The notes: generated from the letters alone by a model not told the origin. A stretch of DNA of 64,000 nt from Pseudogulbenkiania subflava DSM 22618 (GCF_900177275.1 NZ_FXAG01000006.1:62001-126000); one strand, 5' to 3'. Positions 45,368 to 54,618 are shown, numbered from the stretch's first letter. Numbers and translations are program-made.

Positions 45368-46519
45368 CTACCTGTCAGGCCGTCCGAAATCAAATCTGAC
45401 GACGTAGGAAGCCGGCGAAATTTCGCTATTCTGATAAAGCTCATCAGCGCAAATCGGCCGTAGTTCTTCAGGTAGGCCGTTTCTGTCGAAGAAAACCAAG
45501 TAGAAAAAATAGGCTCCACGATGCTCGGTAGACATAGAAACTATGTGTTCATTGCCTGATAAGAAAAATCGATGCCCTTCGCCATTTGTCAGTTTTCCGA
45601 CTGACTTGACCTCAATGTATCGCTGCCGCTGCGGTGCTGTATGTGACAGGAAGTCATAGCCAAACCCTGGCCGGTCTCTACGGTCCTCGATTTTCGGAAT
45701 TAGGAGAGTCAGCCCAGCACCTTCAAGGCGCTGCTTTTCCCATTCGAGCGCAAACGCTTCGGCGGCTTTTCCAATCGCGTCCCTCTGGGACTGAACGTCC
45801 TCGAAATTTATCGTGCGATGAGCTGCCTTCTTGCGAGGCTTTTGAATGGTCGCAGTGGGTTTGCGGTCGGTGTGAATGTACTTGTCGTAGAGAAACGCCA
45901 TAAATTTCGGGTTACTCCACTCCCGTGTATTGCGATTCGAGAACTTTTCTTGGAGCAATAGGTATTGATACTCGCTGGCGGGCAGTCCGTCCCCGTAGCC
46001 GAGTTCCATTCCAAGTAGTTCCAAGTGCTCGGCACTACAAACATTGAGAAAGCGATCAGGAAAGTACAGGCTCAGTATTTTTGCCTTGAACATTTGCGAA
46101 AGTAGATTGGCATCAATCGCCTCGAAGTCGAGTTCAGCCCGTTGTCCGAGTTGAACTAACTCTAATAGAGCACCTTTGATCGAACGAAATGCCTCATCCT
46201 TTGTATTCCCAAATCTGCGCGTGAAGCGGTAAATCTTGTTGGGATCACTCTTTGTCTTACCGAAGTAGATGCCAAATTTTTCTGCAGTGGCGCCTTGTAT
46301 GTTTGCCCAGGGGCGTGTTTTGGCTTCAACGTGAGCACAGAAGGTTGGCTGCTGATGGCCGATGACATACTCATCGAGTTTAATCTTCGGCAGGCTCTTG
46401 AGAGGGAACGCCTTTAGGAACTCGCCACGCGTCTGTGCGGCAATATCTTCGTGGGTGATGTCGTAAGCCTGCTCAAACGCCTGCAATTGTGCGGAATTGA
46501 ACGATGATCGTGTCGCCAT
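45368..46519 (-). CDS. DUF3883 (Mrr-like nuclease fold) protein
   Basis: 383 aa from the ATG at 46519 (MATRSSFNSAQ). The N-terminal about 230 residues are helical with no assigned domain. The C-terminal DUF3883-type region has IGKAAEAFALEWEKQRL, GFGYDFLSHTAPQRQRYIEVKSVGKL (Asp and Glu-Val-Lys of a PD-(D/E)xK core) and FFLSGNEHIVSM. Such proteins are common in restriction and defence loci as modification-sensing or nuclease subunits. It is transcribed alone, convergent with the umuDC unit. Confidence 0.85.
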   Translation of the reverse strand: MATRSSFNSAQLQAFEQAYDITHEDIAAQTRGEFLKAFPLKSLPKIKLDEYVIGHQQPTFCAHVEAKTRPWANIQGATAEKFGIYFGKTKSDPNKIYRFTRRFGNTKDEAFRSIKGALLELVQLGQRAELDFEAIDANLLSQMFKAKILSLYFPDRFLNVCSAEHLELLGMELGYGDGLPASEYQYLLLQEKFSNRNTREWSNPKFMAFLYDKYIHTDRKPTATIQKPRKKAAHRTINFEDVQSQRDAIGKAAEAFALEWEKQRLEGAGLTLLIPKIEDRRDRPGFGYDFLSHTAPQRQRYIEVKSVGKLTNGEGHRFFLSGNEHIVSMSTEHRGAYFFYLVFFDRNGLPEELRPICADELYQNSEISPASYVVRFDFGRPDR

Positions 46520-46736
46520 GATGACCTTCCCTTGTTGCCCATCCGGCTGGGCTCTGTACAAAGACAATGATCATAGTATCAAGCTCGGTGCGATGTTGCT
46601 TCCGGTATCCGGCGATTAAAATGCGAATGGAATTGTGTGGATGGCGTGCCTATAACCACCGGAGGTGCGTTATACCCCGTACCTACGGCGTCTATCAGCA
46701 TTCCGGCATTGACTAAGACTGATCCGAAGATGAGCA
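46520..46736. other. Intergenic region between DUF3883 gene and patatin gene
   Basis: About 215 bases. No gene, repeat or terminator with a T-run is seen. It should hold the promoter for the DUF3883 gene (minus strand). Confidence 0.35.
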
Positions 46737-47810
46737 TTACAGCAGCCCAAACTCAGTCCGAACTCGCTCTGCAACAGCTGCCCCGTGCGCAGCGAGCTTG
46801 TCAAACTCGTCGGAGCGAAGGCGGCGTAAGGTTGTCGGAAACGACGAGGCAAACTGCGCCGATGGGCAGTTATTGTTCGATGAGACCGGCGTGTTGATGC
46901 TGAGGTAGGCGCCGGATGACGGTGCCTGCTGAAGGTAATGCACCAGCGTGCGGACGCGCAGTGATCTCGATTGGTCCGACATGATGTCTGCGACGCGCTT
47001 GAGTCGGAAGGCATTGAGTGGCCCCATGTCGAACCCCGGTGCTAACGGTGCGCCGGCATCTGAGCAGATCAGGAAGCAGCCCTCTTGCTTTGGTATCTGG
47101 CGGCCGGCGTCAAAGAATGGCTCCAGCCCCATGTTGTCGTACACGCCACCGTCGTAGAGATGTAGCCGATGAAATGCTGGGGATGTTGGCTCGGCAGCCT
47201 CAACGGGCACATCCCACTCGCGCTTTCGCCATTCGTAGCGACCTGTCTCTAAACTCAAGGGGCCAAAGCCGCCGGGAAAGGCTGCAGAAACTGCCAACGC
47301 ACTCGCCAATGGAAAGCGCGCTGCCGAGGCGTAGCCCAATGTGTATTCGCCAATGTCGCTGCGTTTGAAGCGGAACCGCTTTCCGCTTTCTGCAGTGGTC
47401 CCGTTGATCGACCATTCCGGCAGCTCCGGTAGATCGGAGAGGGTGGCTGTCACCCGCCATTCATGCCGAAGCGTCAGTGCCAGCAGATTGGCTCGAGAGA
47501 GCAAGAACCGCCAGTTGAGCGGGCTTACCAGCTGTCGTACCGCACCCCATTGGAGGCTGCGCGCGCACAGCGCCTCTCGCAGTGCAGGTAGCGAGTACGA
47601 CAGAAATCGCTCGGAAGTCGGCCAGCGCATTCCATTCTGCTGAAGCAGCAGTCCGACCAGCAGACTGCCCCCAGAGACCGTGGAGATCCTTTCGACGGAT
47701 TCCAGGAGACCTCGCTCAGCCAAATGCCGCAGGACGCCGAGGTGAAACACCATGGCCCGGATGCCACCGCCCGAAAGTGCCAGCGCAATCGGCTTTTGTG
47801 GCGCCGTCAT
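46737..47810 (-). CDS. Patatin-like phospholipase effector
   Basis: 357 aa. Oxyanion GGGIRA (14-19), nucleophile segment STVSGGSL with Ser46 (the usual first Gly of GxSxG is Thr), and catalytic Asp220 in YDGGVYDN. Patatins degrade membrane phospholipid and serve as effectors in anti-phage systems such as CBASS CapV, yet no cyclase gene lies nearby. The start overlaps the stop of the E2-E1-JAB gene (ATGA), placing it third in an operon with the metallo-beta-lactamase and the ubiquitin-like machinery. It may be activated by that machinery. Confidence 0.9.
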   Translation of the reverse strand: MTAPQKPIALALSGGGIRAMVFHLGVLRHLAERGLLESVERISTVSGGSLLVGLLLQQNGMRWPTSERFLSYSLPALREALCARSLQWGAVRQLVSPLNWRFLLSRANLLALTLRHEWRVTATLSDLPELPEWSINGTTAESGKRFRFKRSDIGEYTLGYASAARFPLASALAVSAAFPGGFGPLSLETGRYEWRKREWDVPVEAAEPTSPAFHRLHLYDGGVYDNMGLEPFFDAGRQIPKQEGCFLICSDAGAPLAPGFDMGPLNAFRLKRVADIMSDQSRSLRVRTLVHYLQQAPSSGAYLSINTPVSSNNNCPSAQFASSFPTTLRRLRSDEFDKLAAHGAAVAERVRTEFGLL

Positions 47811-50071
47811 GGTTGCACCCTGCCTTGCATGACTTGAATGTCGTTTTCGCTCACGATCAACTGGAGCGCAGGGAGCCCGTCACCATGCATACCCAGACTG
47901 ATCTCTGCCAGTTGGACCAGATCATCTCGGCTGGGCATGGCTGAGTGCCCGGGAGGGTGACTGTGCCATTCGCCGACGTAACCGACGATGCCCGCGGTGC
48001 GCGCCGAAGCCTCCTGGACAGCCTGCACCAAGCCAGCTGTGCCGCGCTCGAAGGTGCCGGCGCTCGCTCGACTGTCCGGCGGCGCGGGCAGCGCATCGAC
48101 CAGCACGATGGCTCCAACGTTGAAGTCGTGATAGCCCAGCAACACTCCACCGGTTTCCTTTGGCAGGGTGGCAAGTCGGAGCGACTTCAGGTGTGTCGCC
48201 AACCCCTCGTCATAGAAGACGCTCAAGTCACCAAAGTCGAGGCGGCGTTCGGTAGCCGGATGCACGTCGTGGACCGAGACGCGTCCCGTCTCGGGTTCGC
48301 GGTCCCAGACACGGATGCAGGCCTCCTCTGATCGACCCCGCAGCATGACCTGCTCAGCCAACGTGCTGGCGTGAACCGCAATGCGCGAATACGGCATGGC
48401 CACCGAGATGTCCCGGCAACTTGCCCCGCTCCAATAGGTTCCCAGATTGCCTTCCAGGTGCTTGGCACCCCAGGCTTGGCGAATTAGGGCGCGGTAGTAC
48501 TGGGCTTCCAAGGTACGCAGGCGCGTTGTGCGACCCTGGTCTTCCATCATCAACACCGCCCCATTGCCGTTAGGAGTCACAAACGACGTGGCGTGCCGCG
48601 GCAGGTTGTCCTGAAAACTGGCCTGACGCGGGTACTCCAACGCAGCGGACGCGTCCACGACCAAGTTGGCACTCGTCAACGTATCCTGCACGGCCAAGGC
48701 ACCAAGGTCGCATGCGTCCCCTCTGACTGATGTGACCGTGGCAGCTCCCTCCGTTGCCGCCCAACTCAGCTCCGCCACAACGTCGCACTTCAGCTCGCCA
48801 ACATGCTGTGCAAATGCGACGTGCCTGGCCAAGTTATGCGGTTTGATGTGGTCCTTGTCGATCACCGACCACTTACCCCAGCCGGCGCGGGTCCACAAAT
48901 TCAGCATGGCGCTGCCGAGGGAACCTGCCCCAACCAATACACCGCGCGGCCCTTCATCGCCGAGGCTGGACTGCTTGCGAGCAGCAGAGCTGTCAGGGAA
49001 CTGCAGCACATCCATCGGAAAAATGGGCTCACTCTTCCATTCGGTCGCCGGATCACGCGCCAGGACTGACCCCTGGACTTCGGCAAAGTAGCGTTTGTCA
49101 TGCAAGTACAGGGCCCCGGCCTTTACACCCAACTGGCGCAAATCACCTTGGACCAGGAAGGCGCGACGGGCGACTCGCTGCACCTCTCCGCCGGCCTCGC
49201 GCACCATGGGGATGTGCAGGATGATGACGGCGAAGGAATCCGAAGAACCGGCAGGCACGCCCGCGCTTCCAACGCCATCGCTCAGCGCCGCAATCAGCCG
49301 CGGCAGCAGATCCACCCCTCGCCGGGCCAGCAGATCCGCCAGATCTCCGAGGGTCGCGGGATCACGCTCAACAAAGCCCTGCACCACGGAGGGCAGAGTC
49401 AACTCAATGTGCGATGCCAAGCTCGGTGGCACGTTGTGGCCATCGCCGACGGGCTTCAAGAAGAAAGTGCCACCGCCGTCTGGCCTGGCCTGGCTGCGCA
49501 CGACGGCCATCTTCGCGCCGCCAGCGCTCCGGAGTGCGTCGAGGTTCCATGGCAGCACGAGCTCGTACTTAGAAGCGAAGAATAGGTGCTCTACGGGTTG
49601 GTCGGCCGGGTGCAGTTCGCCCTTGGCGCTTTGCTCCAGCCACCATTGGATGCGGCGGAGGAACCGTTGCGGCGTCCACGTCCGCATCACCGTCGGTGTT
49701 GGCTCGAAGTAGAGGCAAATGCTGGCCGCCCCGTCGCGCGTGCCGTGGTTCTGGTGCATCAGTACCGGGAACGACTTGCGAAGCGCAATCACTTCGACCA
49801 GTGCCGCCTGATCCTCAGGCACCAGCAAGGCGAGGCGCTCGCGGTACTGGATTCCCACTGGGTTCCTGGACGGCACACCATCGCACTCGATGTCGACGAC
49901 TAGGGCCTCGATTTGCTCCGCCCCTGGCATCCCGCGCGACAGCAACTGCACAAGCGTGTAGTCGGCCGCATCTCGCACTGCTGCGGCCAGAGCCTGCGCC
50001 CGGCGCAGGACCAGTAAGTCAGGGTGAGCCACTTCCCCGAAGTCAGTCAGCTCGTAAAACTCCTCGCTCAT
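47807..50071 (-). CDS. E2-E1-JAB fusion of a ubiquitin-like conjugation system
   Basis: 754 aa, three domains in one chain. An E2-like domain (about 60-165) has candidate catalytic Cys119 in ASICLYFEP and the following WTPQRFLRRIQWWL. A ThiF/E1 adenylating domain has GAGSLG (381-386), Asp405 in VIDKD, PHNLARH, and a candidate Cys552 in GASCRD. A C-terminal JAB/JAMM isopeptidase has Glu639 in KETGG, then EWHSHP (His703, His705) and Ser714-R-D-Asp717. The order matches bacterial E1/E2/JAB fusions predicted from genomics. It is linked by a TAATG junction to the metallo-beta-lactamase gene and by ATGA to the patatin gene. No separate ubiquitin-like gene is seen. Confidence 0.92.
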   Translation of the reverse strand: MSEEFYELTDFGEVAHPDLLVLRRAQALAAAVRDAADYTLVQLLSRGMPGAEQIEALVVDIECDGVPSRNPVGIQYRERLALLVPEDQAALVEVIALRKSFPVLMHQNHGTRDGAASICLYFEPTPTVMRTWTPQRFLRRIQWWLEQSAKGELHPADQPVEHLFFASKYELVLPWNLDALRSAGGAKMAVVRSQARPDGGGTFFLKPVGDGHNVPPSLASHIELTLPSVVQGFVERDPATLGDLADLLARRGVDLLPRLIAALSDGVGSAGVPAGSSDSFAVIILHIPMVREAGGEVQRVARRAFLVQGDLRQLGVKAGALYLHDKRYFAEVQGSVLARDPATEWKSEPIFPMDVLQFPDSSAARKQSSLGDEGPRGVLVGAGSLGSAMLNLWTRAGWGKWSVIDKDHIKPHNLARHVAFAQHVGELKCDVVAELSWAATEGAATVTSVRGDACDLGALAVQDTLTSANLVVDASAALEYPRQASFQDNLPRHATSFVTPNGNGAVLMMEDQGRTTRLRTLEAQYYRALIRQAWGAKHLEGNLGTYWSGASCRDISVAMPYSRIAVHASTLAEQVMLRGRSEEACIRVWDREPETGRVSVHDVHPATERRLDFGDLSVFYDEGLATHLKSLRLATLPKETGGVLLGYHDFNVGAIVLVDALPAPPDSRASAGTFERGTAGLVQAVQEASARTAGIVGYVGEWHSHPPGHSAMPSRDDLVQLAEISLGMHGDGLPALQLIVSENDIQVMQGRVQP

Positions 50072-51225
50072 TAGCCGGCTCGCGAAGGACGGCTGGCCAC
50101 GATGGCGGGAGCACCGATCAATGCCATCTTTGCCCAGGACACGCCACCGGCGGTCACGTCGAACACCAAGGGTTCAGGCTTGGTAGCGTTGGGCTCTTCC
50201 ATGGTCACCAGGAACTTCCGGCCCTTCACCTCCTTCAAGTACCGCTCGTAGGCCTTGCGCGCCTGGATGTGGGGTGGTTGAACTTGGTCGTAGGACTCCT
50301 TCACGTCCACGATAGGCTTACTGCAACTGACGATATATGAGTCACGCTTGCCCGCCAGCAGCAGCTCCTTCACCAGTGGCTTCGGCTCGGTCTCTTTTTC
50401 GCCCTTCTCGTCGCTGAGCGACAGGTAGCTGCAGTGGTGAGGGATATTGATCAGGTCCCATGCAAGACGATCTTCATTCTTGTGCCACTTGGTGATGCGC
50501 ACAATGTCCTCTAGGTCTTCCCAATGTGCATCGCCGATCTCAAGGTAATCGAAGGTGCTGGTGCCCGCTTGGAGGCGGACGTTGAACACTAGGGCGGCAG
50601 AGTTCCGGATAATGTCGCCATCCTCGCAGTGCTTCACGAAGGGCGAGTGGCAGAAGAACTCAGCACCGTCCGATGTCAGACTGAAGCCGGGCACCAGCGT
50701 GCCGGCATCGATGAACAGATGGTCACGAGCATTGGGCGCCTCGCCACGCTCCTTGAGCTTCGGAACGAGCCAGTCCATCAGATCCTGAGGCTTCGAGAAG
50801 ACCAGGATGTCTTTACCCTCGAGCAGGCGATGGCGGGCTTCCTGCCTCAGGATGACGAACTCCTCGCTCTGCTGGTCGTTGGACGCACTCTCCAGGACCA
50901 TCGCGGCTGGCACCCAGAGCTGTTTGATCTTGATCCGCCCCGCACCTTTGTACTTGGCCGCATGTTGCAGTTCGAAGAACTCGGTGCTGCCCTGGATATG
51001 GTCGGCGTCGGCATGGGTGAATGCCACCACGTCGAAGTAGTCACGCCCCGCCGCATCCAGCTCTTCCTTGAGCCGCTTCTTCAGGTCGATCTCGGGCGTG
51101 TCCGCACCGTTGGCCTTCTTGCGATGACAGAAGTCGAACAACACCCGACGCCCCTGGCTGAGCACAACCTGAGATGTGTCTCCGTTGCCCACCGGGTAGA
51201 AAACGATTTGATGCTTTTCTGGCAT
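50071..51225 (-). CDS. Metallo-beta-lactamase-fold hydrolase
   Basis: 384 aa. VVAFTHADADHIQGS carries the HxDxDH zinc motif (His71-Asp73-Asp75-His76). The opening IVFYPVGNGDTSQVVL is characteristic of ComEC/Rec2-like MBL hydrolases, which act on nucleic acids or nucleotides. Later zinc ligands include INIPHHCSYLSL. First gene of the operon with the E2-E1-JAB fusion and patatin. Its substrate here is unknown; a nuclease or phosphodiesterase is the family-based guess. Confidence 0.88.
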   Translation of the reverse strand: MPEKHQIVFYPVGNGDTSQVVLSQGRRVLFDFCHRKKANGADTPEIDLKKRLKEELDAAGRDYFDVVAFTHADADHIQGSTEFFELQHAAKYKGAGRIKIKQLWVPAAMVLESASNDQQSEEFVILRQEARHRLLEGKDILVFSKPQDLMDWLVPKLKERGEAPNARDHLFIDAGTLVPGFSLTSDGAEFFCHSPFVKHCEDGDIIRNSAALVFNVRLQAGTSTFDYLEIGDAHWEDLEDIVRITKWHKNEDRLAWDLINIPHHCSYLSLSDEKGEKETEPKPLVKELLLAGKRDSYIVSCSKPIVDVKESYDQVQPPHIQARKAYERYLKEVKGRKFLVTMEEPNATKPEPLVFDVTAGGVSWAKMALIGAPAIVASRPSRAG

Positions 51226-51395
51226 ATGAACCCTTCCTTCGATAAAAATGCATCAAACGAATTGATGCTGCGAGCCGGCATGCCCGTTCTTCATATCCGT
51301 CATCCTCCTTCAGAGACGGACCTCTCTACTTATGAGTGGTGCGGACGGTGGGGAGGCCGGTCAAACGAAGGGCGCGTGGCTGGCTTCGATGTCTG

Positions 51396-51482
51396 AAGTA
51401 TTGTTTACCCCATAGGTTAATGTCAAGTATTGTTAACGCAATGGGTTAACCAAATTTCGTTAACCCTTTCCGTTGCTATAAT
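51396..51482 (+). promoter_or_regulatory. Iterated operator and promoter of the higBA module
   Basis: A 29-bp direct repeat: AAGTATTGTT begins at 51396 and 51425, each copy continuing as GTT(T/A)AC-CSMAT-RGGTTAA. A third GTTAACCC box lies at 51459. TATAAT (51477-51482) follows at promoter distance. The boxes contain GTTAAC palindromes suited to a dimeric HTH antitoxin. The region is divergent between the metallo-beta-lactamase operon and higB, so it may control both. Confidence 0.6.
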
Positions 51483-51523
51483 GGCTTGTCCAGGTGTTGC
51501 TTTTGAGGTATGCTGGGGAGACA

Positions 51524-51856
51524 ATGGACATACTGTTTGCATCTTCCGATATGGAGGCTGCTGCATGCTCAGAGGAACATCTCAGCAGGATTTTTGGGCC
51601 AAGTGCCCGGAAAGCTTGTCAACGCCTGTTTGAGCTTGCAGCTATAGAGAGCCTTGCCATCGCTGCTACCTTGCCCATGCTGAAGCTGACTAGGCTCGCA
51701 GGGGGCTCGCGCTTTTCTGTAAGCATCTCATCTGTACATCACATCGTCTTTGAGCCTTACCTCAGCAGCATCCCTGCCTTACCGGGAGATGACAGCGATT
51801 TGTCATCTGTTACTGCGATTAGAATTCTTGCCTTAGGTGGCGCCCATGCCCGCTAA
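51524..51856 (+). CDS. higB: RelE/ParE-type toxin (HigB-like)
   Basis: 110 aa from the ATG at 51524 (MDILFASSDMEAA) after GGGAGA. RelE-fold features: SEEHLSRIFGPSARKACQRLFEL helices, LPMLKLTRLAGGSRFSVSIS strand, HHIVFEP, and the C-terminal SVTAIRILALGG. HigB toxins cleave mRNA at the ribosome. It overlaps the antitoxin gene by 11 bases. The low-GC composition contrasts with the flanking operon. Confidence 0.82.
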   Translation: MDILFASSDMEAAACSEEHLSRIFGPSARKACQRLFELAAIESLAIAATLPMLKLTRLAGGSRFSVSISSVHHIVFEPYLSSIPALPGDDSDLSSVTAIRILALGGAHAR

Positions 51857-52955
51857 CACCACCCTGCACCCATTCGTTCCGAATTTCGCCGTACCTCCAG
51901 GAGAAAGTCTCGTCGAGGTATTGGAGGCTCGAGGTCTTTCGCAAGCAGATCTTGCAGAAAGAACAGGCCGGCCTAAAAAAACAATTAATGAAATAGCAAA
52001 AGGCAAGGCAGCTATTACGCCTGAAACTGCTATTCAGCTTGAGAGAGTTTTAGGTATTTCCTCTTCCTTCTGGAATTCTCTAGAGCAGAATTATCGTGCA
52101 GCTCTTGCACGTTTGGAAGAAAAGGAGCGTCTTAAAGAGCACGTGGGATGGCTATCCAGTTTCCCATATAAAGAAATGATTAAAAGGGGATGGATAGAAA
52201 ATCAAAGTGATAAAGTCGAGCTAGTTCAAGAATTATTAAACTATTTTGGCGTGGCTTCACCCGAGGCGTGGTCCGAGCTTTGGCAGCGGGGTAAAGAAGC
52301 TACAGCATTTCGTAGATCACCAGCACAGAATGTGACTGATCTTGGTTTGGTAGCTACTTGGCTGAGACAAGGTGAAATTGAAGGACGCGAACTAGAGTGT
52401 AGTTCATTTGATGCGGCTCGATTTAAGGCAGCTCTTACTAAAATAAGATTAAAAACAGCAGACATAGATGTGCATGAAACCTGCGATTTCATGGTTGAAG
52501 AGTGCCGGTCTGCAGGTGTTGCCGTTGTTCTTGTGCCAGAGTTCCCTAGGCTTGGTATTTGTGGGGCTACTAGGTGGATTTCTCCTGATAAGGCACTGAT
52601 CCAACTAAGCCTTCGCTACAAGCGAAATGACCAATTTTGGTTTTCCTTTTTCCATGAGGCTGGGCATATTTTATTACACGGAAAAAGGGATGTATTTGTA
52701 GAGCAGACAAAAACTATCAAGAGTGTTGAAGAGGAAGAAGCGGACAGATTTGCCTCAGGTTTTTTAATTTCAAGTGAGGAGTATCGGCGCTTTGTAAACT
52801 CTGGTTACTTCGATCGCGAGTCGATTATTGATTTTGCTAGGCTACTAGGAATTGCGCCAGGTATTGTTGTGGGAAGACTGCAGCATGACGGGCATGTGAG
52901 TTTCGGAAGTAAGTTAAATGACTTAAAGGTTGCCTTGGCTTGGGCGGAGGATTAG
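51846..52955 (+). CDS. higA: HigA-type antitoxin with ImmA/IrrE metallopeptidase domain
   Basis: 369 aa from ATG 51846 (MPANTTLHPFVPNF); AGGTGG precedes it and a GTG at 51837 is the alternative. N-terminal HTH (LVEVLEARGLSQADLAERTGRPKKTINEIAKG), then a C-terminal ImmA/IrrE domain with FWFSFFHEAGHILLHG, the HExxH zinc peptidase motif, and EEEEADRFASGFLIS. Such fused antitoxins repress their operon and may be proteolytically regulated. The stop is followed at once by an ATG with GGAGG, the start of a truncated third gene. Confidence 0.9.
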   Translation: MPANTTLHPFVPNFAVPPGESLVEVLEARGLSQADLAERTGRPKKTINEIAKGKAAITPETAIQLERVLGISSSFWNSLEQNYRAALARLEEKERLKEHVGWLSSFPYKEMIKRGWIENQSDKVELVQELLNYFGVASPEAWSELWQRGKEATAFRRSPAQNVTDLGLVATWLRQGEIEGRELECSSFDAARFKAALTKIRLKTADIDVHETCDFMVEECRSAGVAVVLVPEFPRLGICGATRWISPDKALIQLSLRYKRNDQFWFSFFHEAGHILLHGKRDVFVEQTKTIKSVEEEEADRFASGFLISSEEYRRFVNSGYFDRESIIDFARLLGIAPGIVVGRLQHDGHVSFGSKLNDLKVALAWAED

Positions 52956-53006
52956 ATGGTTATTTCTGATGTTCATGTTTTTGTGGATGCTGGAACATGC
53001 CTCTAG
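52956..53006 (+). pseudogene. 5' remnant of a third gene in the higBA operon
   Basis: GGAGG and an ATG directly after the higA stop start a frame encoding MVISDVHVFVDAG and then a stop after 16 codons. The site is well formed, so a longer gene once followed, probably cut by rearrangement near 53,000. The remaining piece is too short to identify. Confidence 0.45.
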
Positions 53007-53404
53007 GCGAGCCCCCCCTTCGGCAGCAGTTCGGGCATCGCCGACCTTGAAGTTTTGGCCCTAATCGGTCGGAAATGTATTGGTTACCTGCCGTTCAGCG
53101 GTAAAACAAGTTGAATGGCAGCTTCTCGGTCCTACGGGCAGGAGCGTCCGCTCCCAAGCGGACTTAGATAGTTACAATAAAGCCGCCCGGCAGCTGCCGT
53201 TGCAAAAGGGATACAACAATCGAAAAACGCGACGTAACTGTTTTGTTTGGACAGCGTCCAATACTCCATGGGCAGAGAGCCATCATAGGTTGATCGGCGC
53301 CAATGTTTCCCGTCCAGGTAGTTGAGGTAAACGACGTAGATGAAGTTTTTCGAAGCCCAATGAGCGTGTGCTATTGGTACCAAACGCCTACATTTGTGAG
53401 GCGC
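53007..53404. other. Gene-free junction region
   Basis: About 400 bases between the truncated gene and the DUF4238-like gene. A switch to higher GC occurs at about 53,000. Open frames here have no ribosome site or recognisable content. Probably a recombination junction. Confidence 0.35.
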
Positions 53405-54379
53405 TCAAAGTAGCACCGTCTTCGAAGCACAGAAAACTCGCTCATGGCTTTGGTTGATAACGTGCCAGTTATAGTTCCTCAGCAGTTCTAGGTTGTCGTG
53501 CTCGTATCGCAGATACAGCTCAGGCTTCTGCGTCTTATTGAACTCGAGCATGGACTCAATATAGGACGGATGTGCTCTCCCCTTAAGTACAGTAGCCTTA
53601 TCCATGAACACGTAGCGCACAAATGCCGAGTCGGACAGGTTGGAGTCAAAGCCGCTGCCACTAGCGTTTTCAAGATTTGATGTCATCGCTCTGTCGGACA
53701 GAAGAACCTTCTCAGTCGTGTAGGTGCTAACCATGGCACAGGCGGATGTCTCCGTGGAATTGAATAGCCCGGCAACAGCCTGGCCCAAGAAATTCGGCTG
53801 ACCTTGCTGAAAATCCGCCAGCAGCATGAAGAGTGTCGCAAGCCATTCACGATACTGAACCTCTGAAAGTCCGAGCTGCTTACAGATGTACTTCTGATGA
53901 GGCTTGCGTCCGGTAAGCACCTTCTCCAATAGGCGATTCTGCTCTGGATCGGTAGGACGCATGCATTTGAAGGCAGGGAATGTGTTCAGCATTTTCGGCA
54001 CGCAATAGGGGTTTCGCGCGAAATTCATTAGCTTCGCCACGAATAGATCTACCAGTTCGGCCACTACATCTGATGACTTCGCAGCGGCCTTTTCTAGCAG
54101 GCACTGTGTCAGTGTAGATACCGTGTTTTCGTACTGCTGAAACAACTCCTCGAAGTTCTCTCGAAGTTTTGCCTTCGGTTCAATGTCAAAGCTGAACAAA
54201 TCATCAATCTTGAGGTTACCGCCAATCGGCCTCGATTTCGGTTCCGACAAGCGGATATCCTTGGCAACACCCCGCTGCAGAATCGAAAATTCGTAGATTT
54301 TATCGCCAGAGTAAGCATTTAGCCTTTGCTCCGTCTGAGAGACAAAGTGCTGCTTGCGCGTGGCATTGACGAACTTCAT
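53405..54379 (-). CDS. DUF4238-like protein of unknown function
   Basis: 324 aa beginning MKFVNATRKQHFVSQTEQRL; the basic-His-Phe-Val-Ser/Pro-Gln opening is that of the DUF4238 group. It continues helical, with LSDRAMTSNLENASGSG in the second half and no membrane spans. Function unknown; DUF4238 genes often sit beside defence genes. It lies downstream of the OLD-like gene on the same strand, 239 bases away, so it may belong to the same transcript. Confidence 0.78.
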   Translation of the reverse strand: MKFVNATRKQHFVSQTEQRLNAYSGDKIYEFSILQRGVAKDIRLSEPKSRPIGGNLKIDDLFSFDIEPKAKLRENFEELFQQYENTVSTLTQCLLEKAAAKSSDVVAELVDLFVAKLMNFARNPYCVPKMLNTFPAFKCMRPTDPEQNRLLEKVLTGRKPHQKYICKQLGLSEVQYREWLATLFMLLADFQQGQPNFLGQAVAGLFNSTETSACAMVSTYTTEKVLLSDRAMTSNLENASGSGFDSNLSDSAFVRYVFMDKATVLKGRAHPSYIESMLEFNKTQKPELYLRYEHDNLELLRNYNWHVINQSHERVFCASKTVLL

Positions 54380-54618
54380 GAGCTAATCCTATCTCGGCCT
54401 TAGTGACAGTTACCAAGTGAGTGCTATCGGCCAGGAGTCACCCTCCCGGAGATAGGTGGAGCAGCCATCCAGATGACAGCTTGACTCCAACACCTGCCGT
54501 ACAGTTTATGCGTGCAATTCGGTCAAAGTGGCCATTGCCAATAGTCATTCCTGAGTCTGCTTAGGGTTTCTTTGCGATCAGAATCCGTCTATTAAATCCG
54601 TGGCAACTCAGTGGGCCG
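54380..54618. other. Intergenic region after the OLD-like gene
   Basis: 239 bases with no gene and no terminator with a T-run that I can support. Confidence 0.3.
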
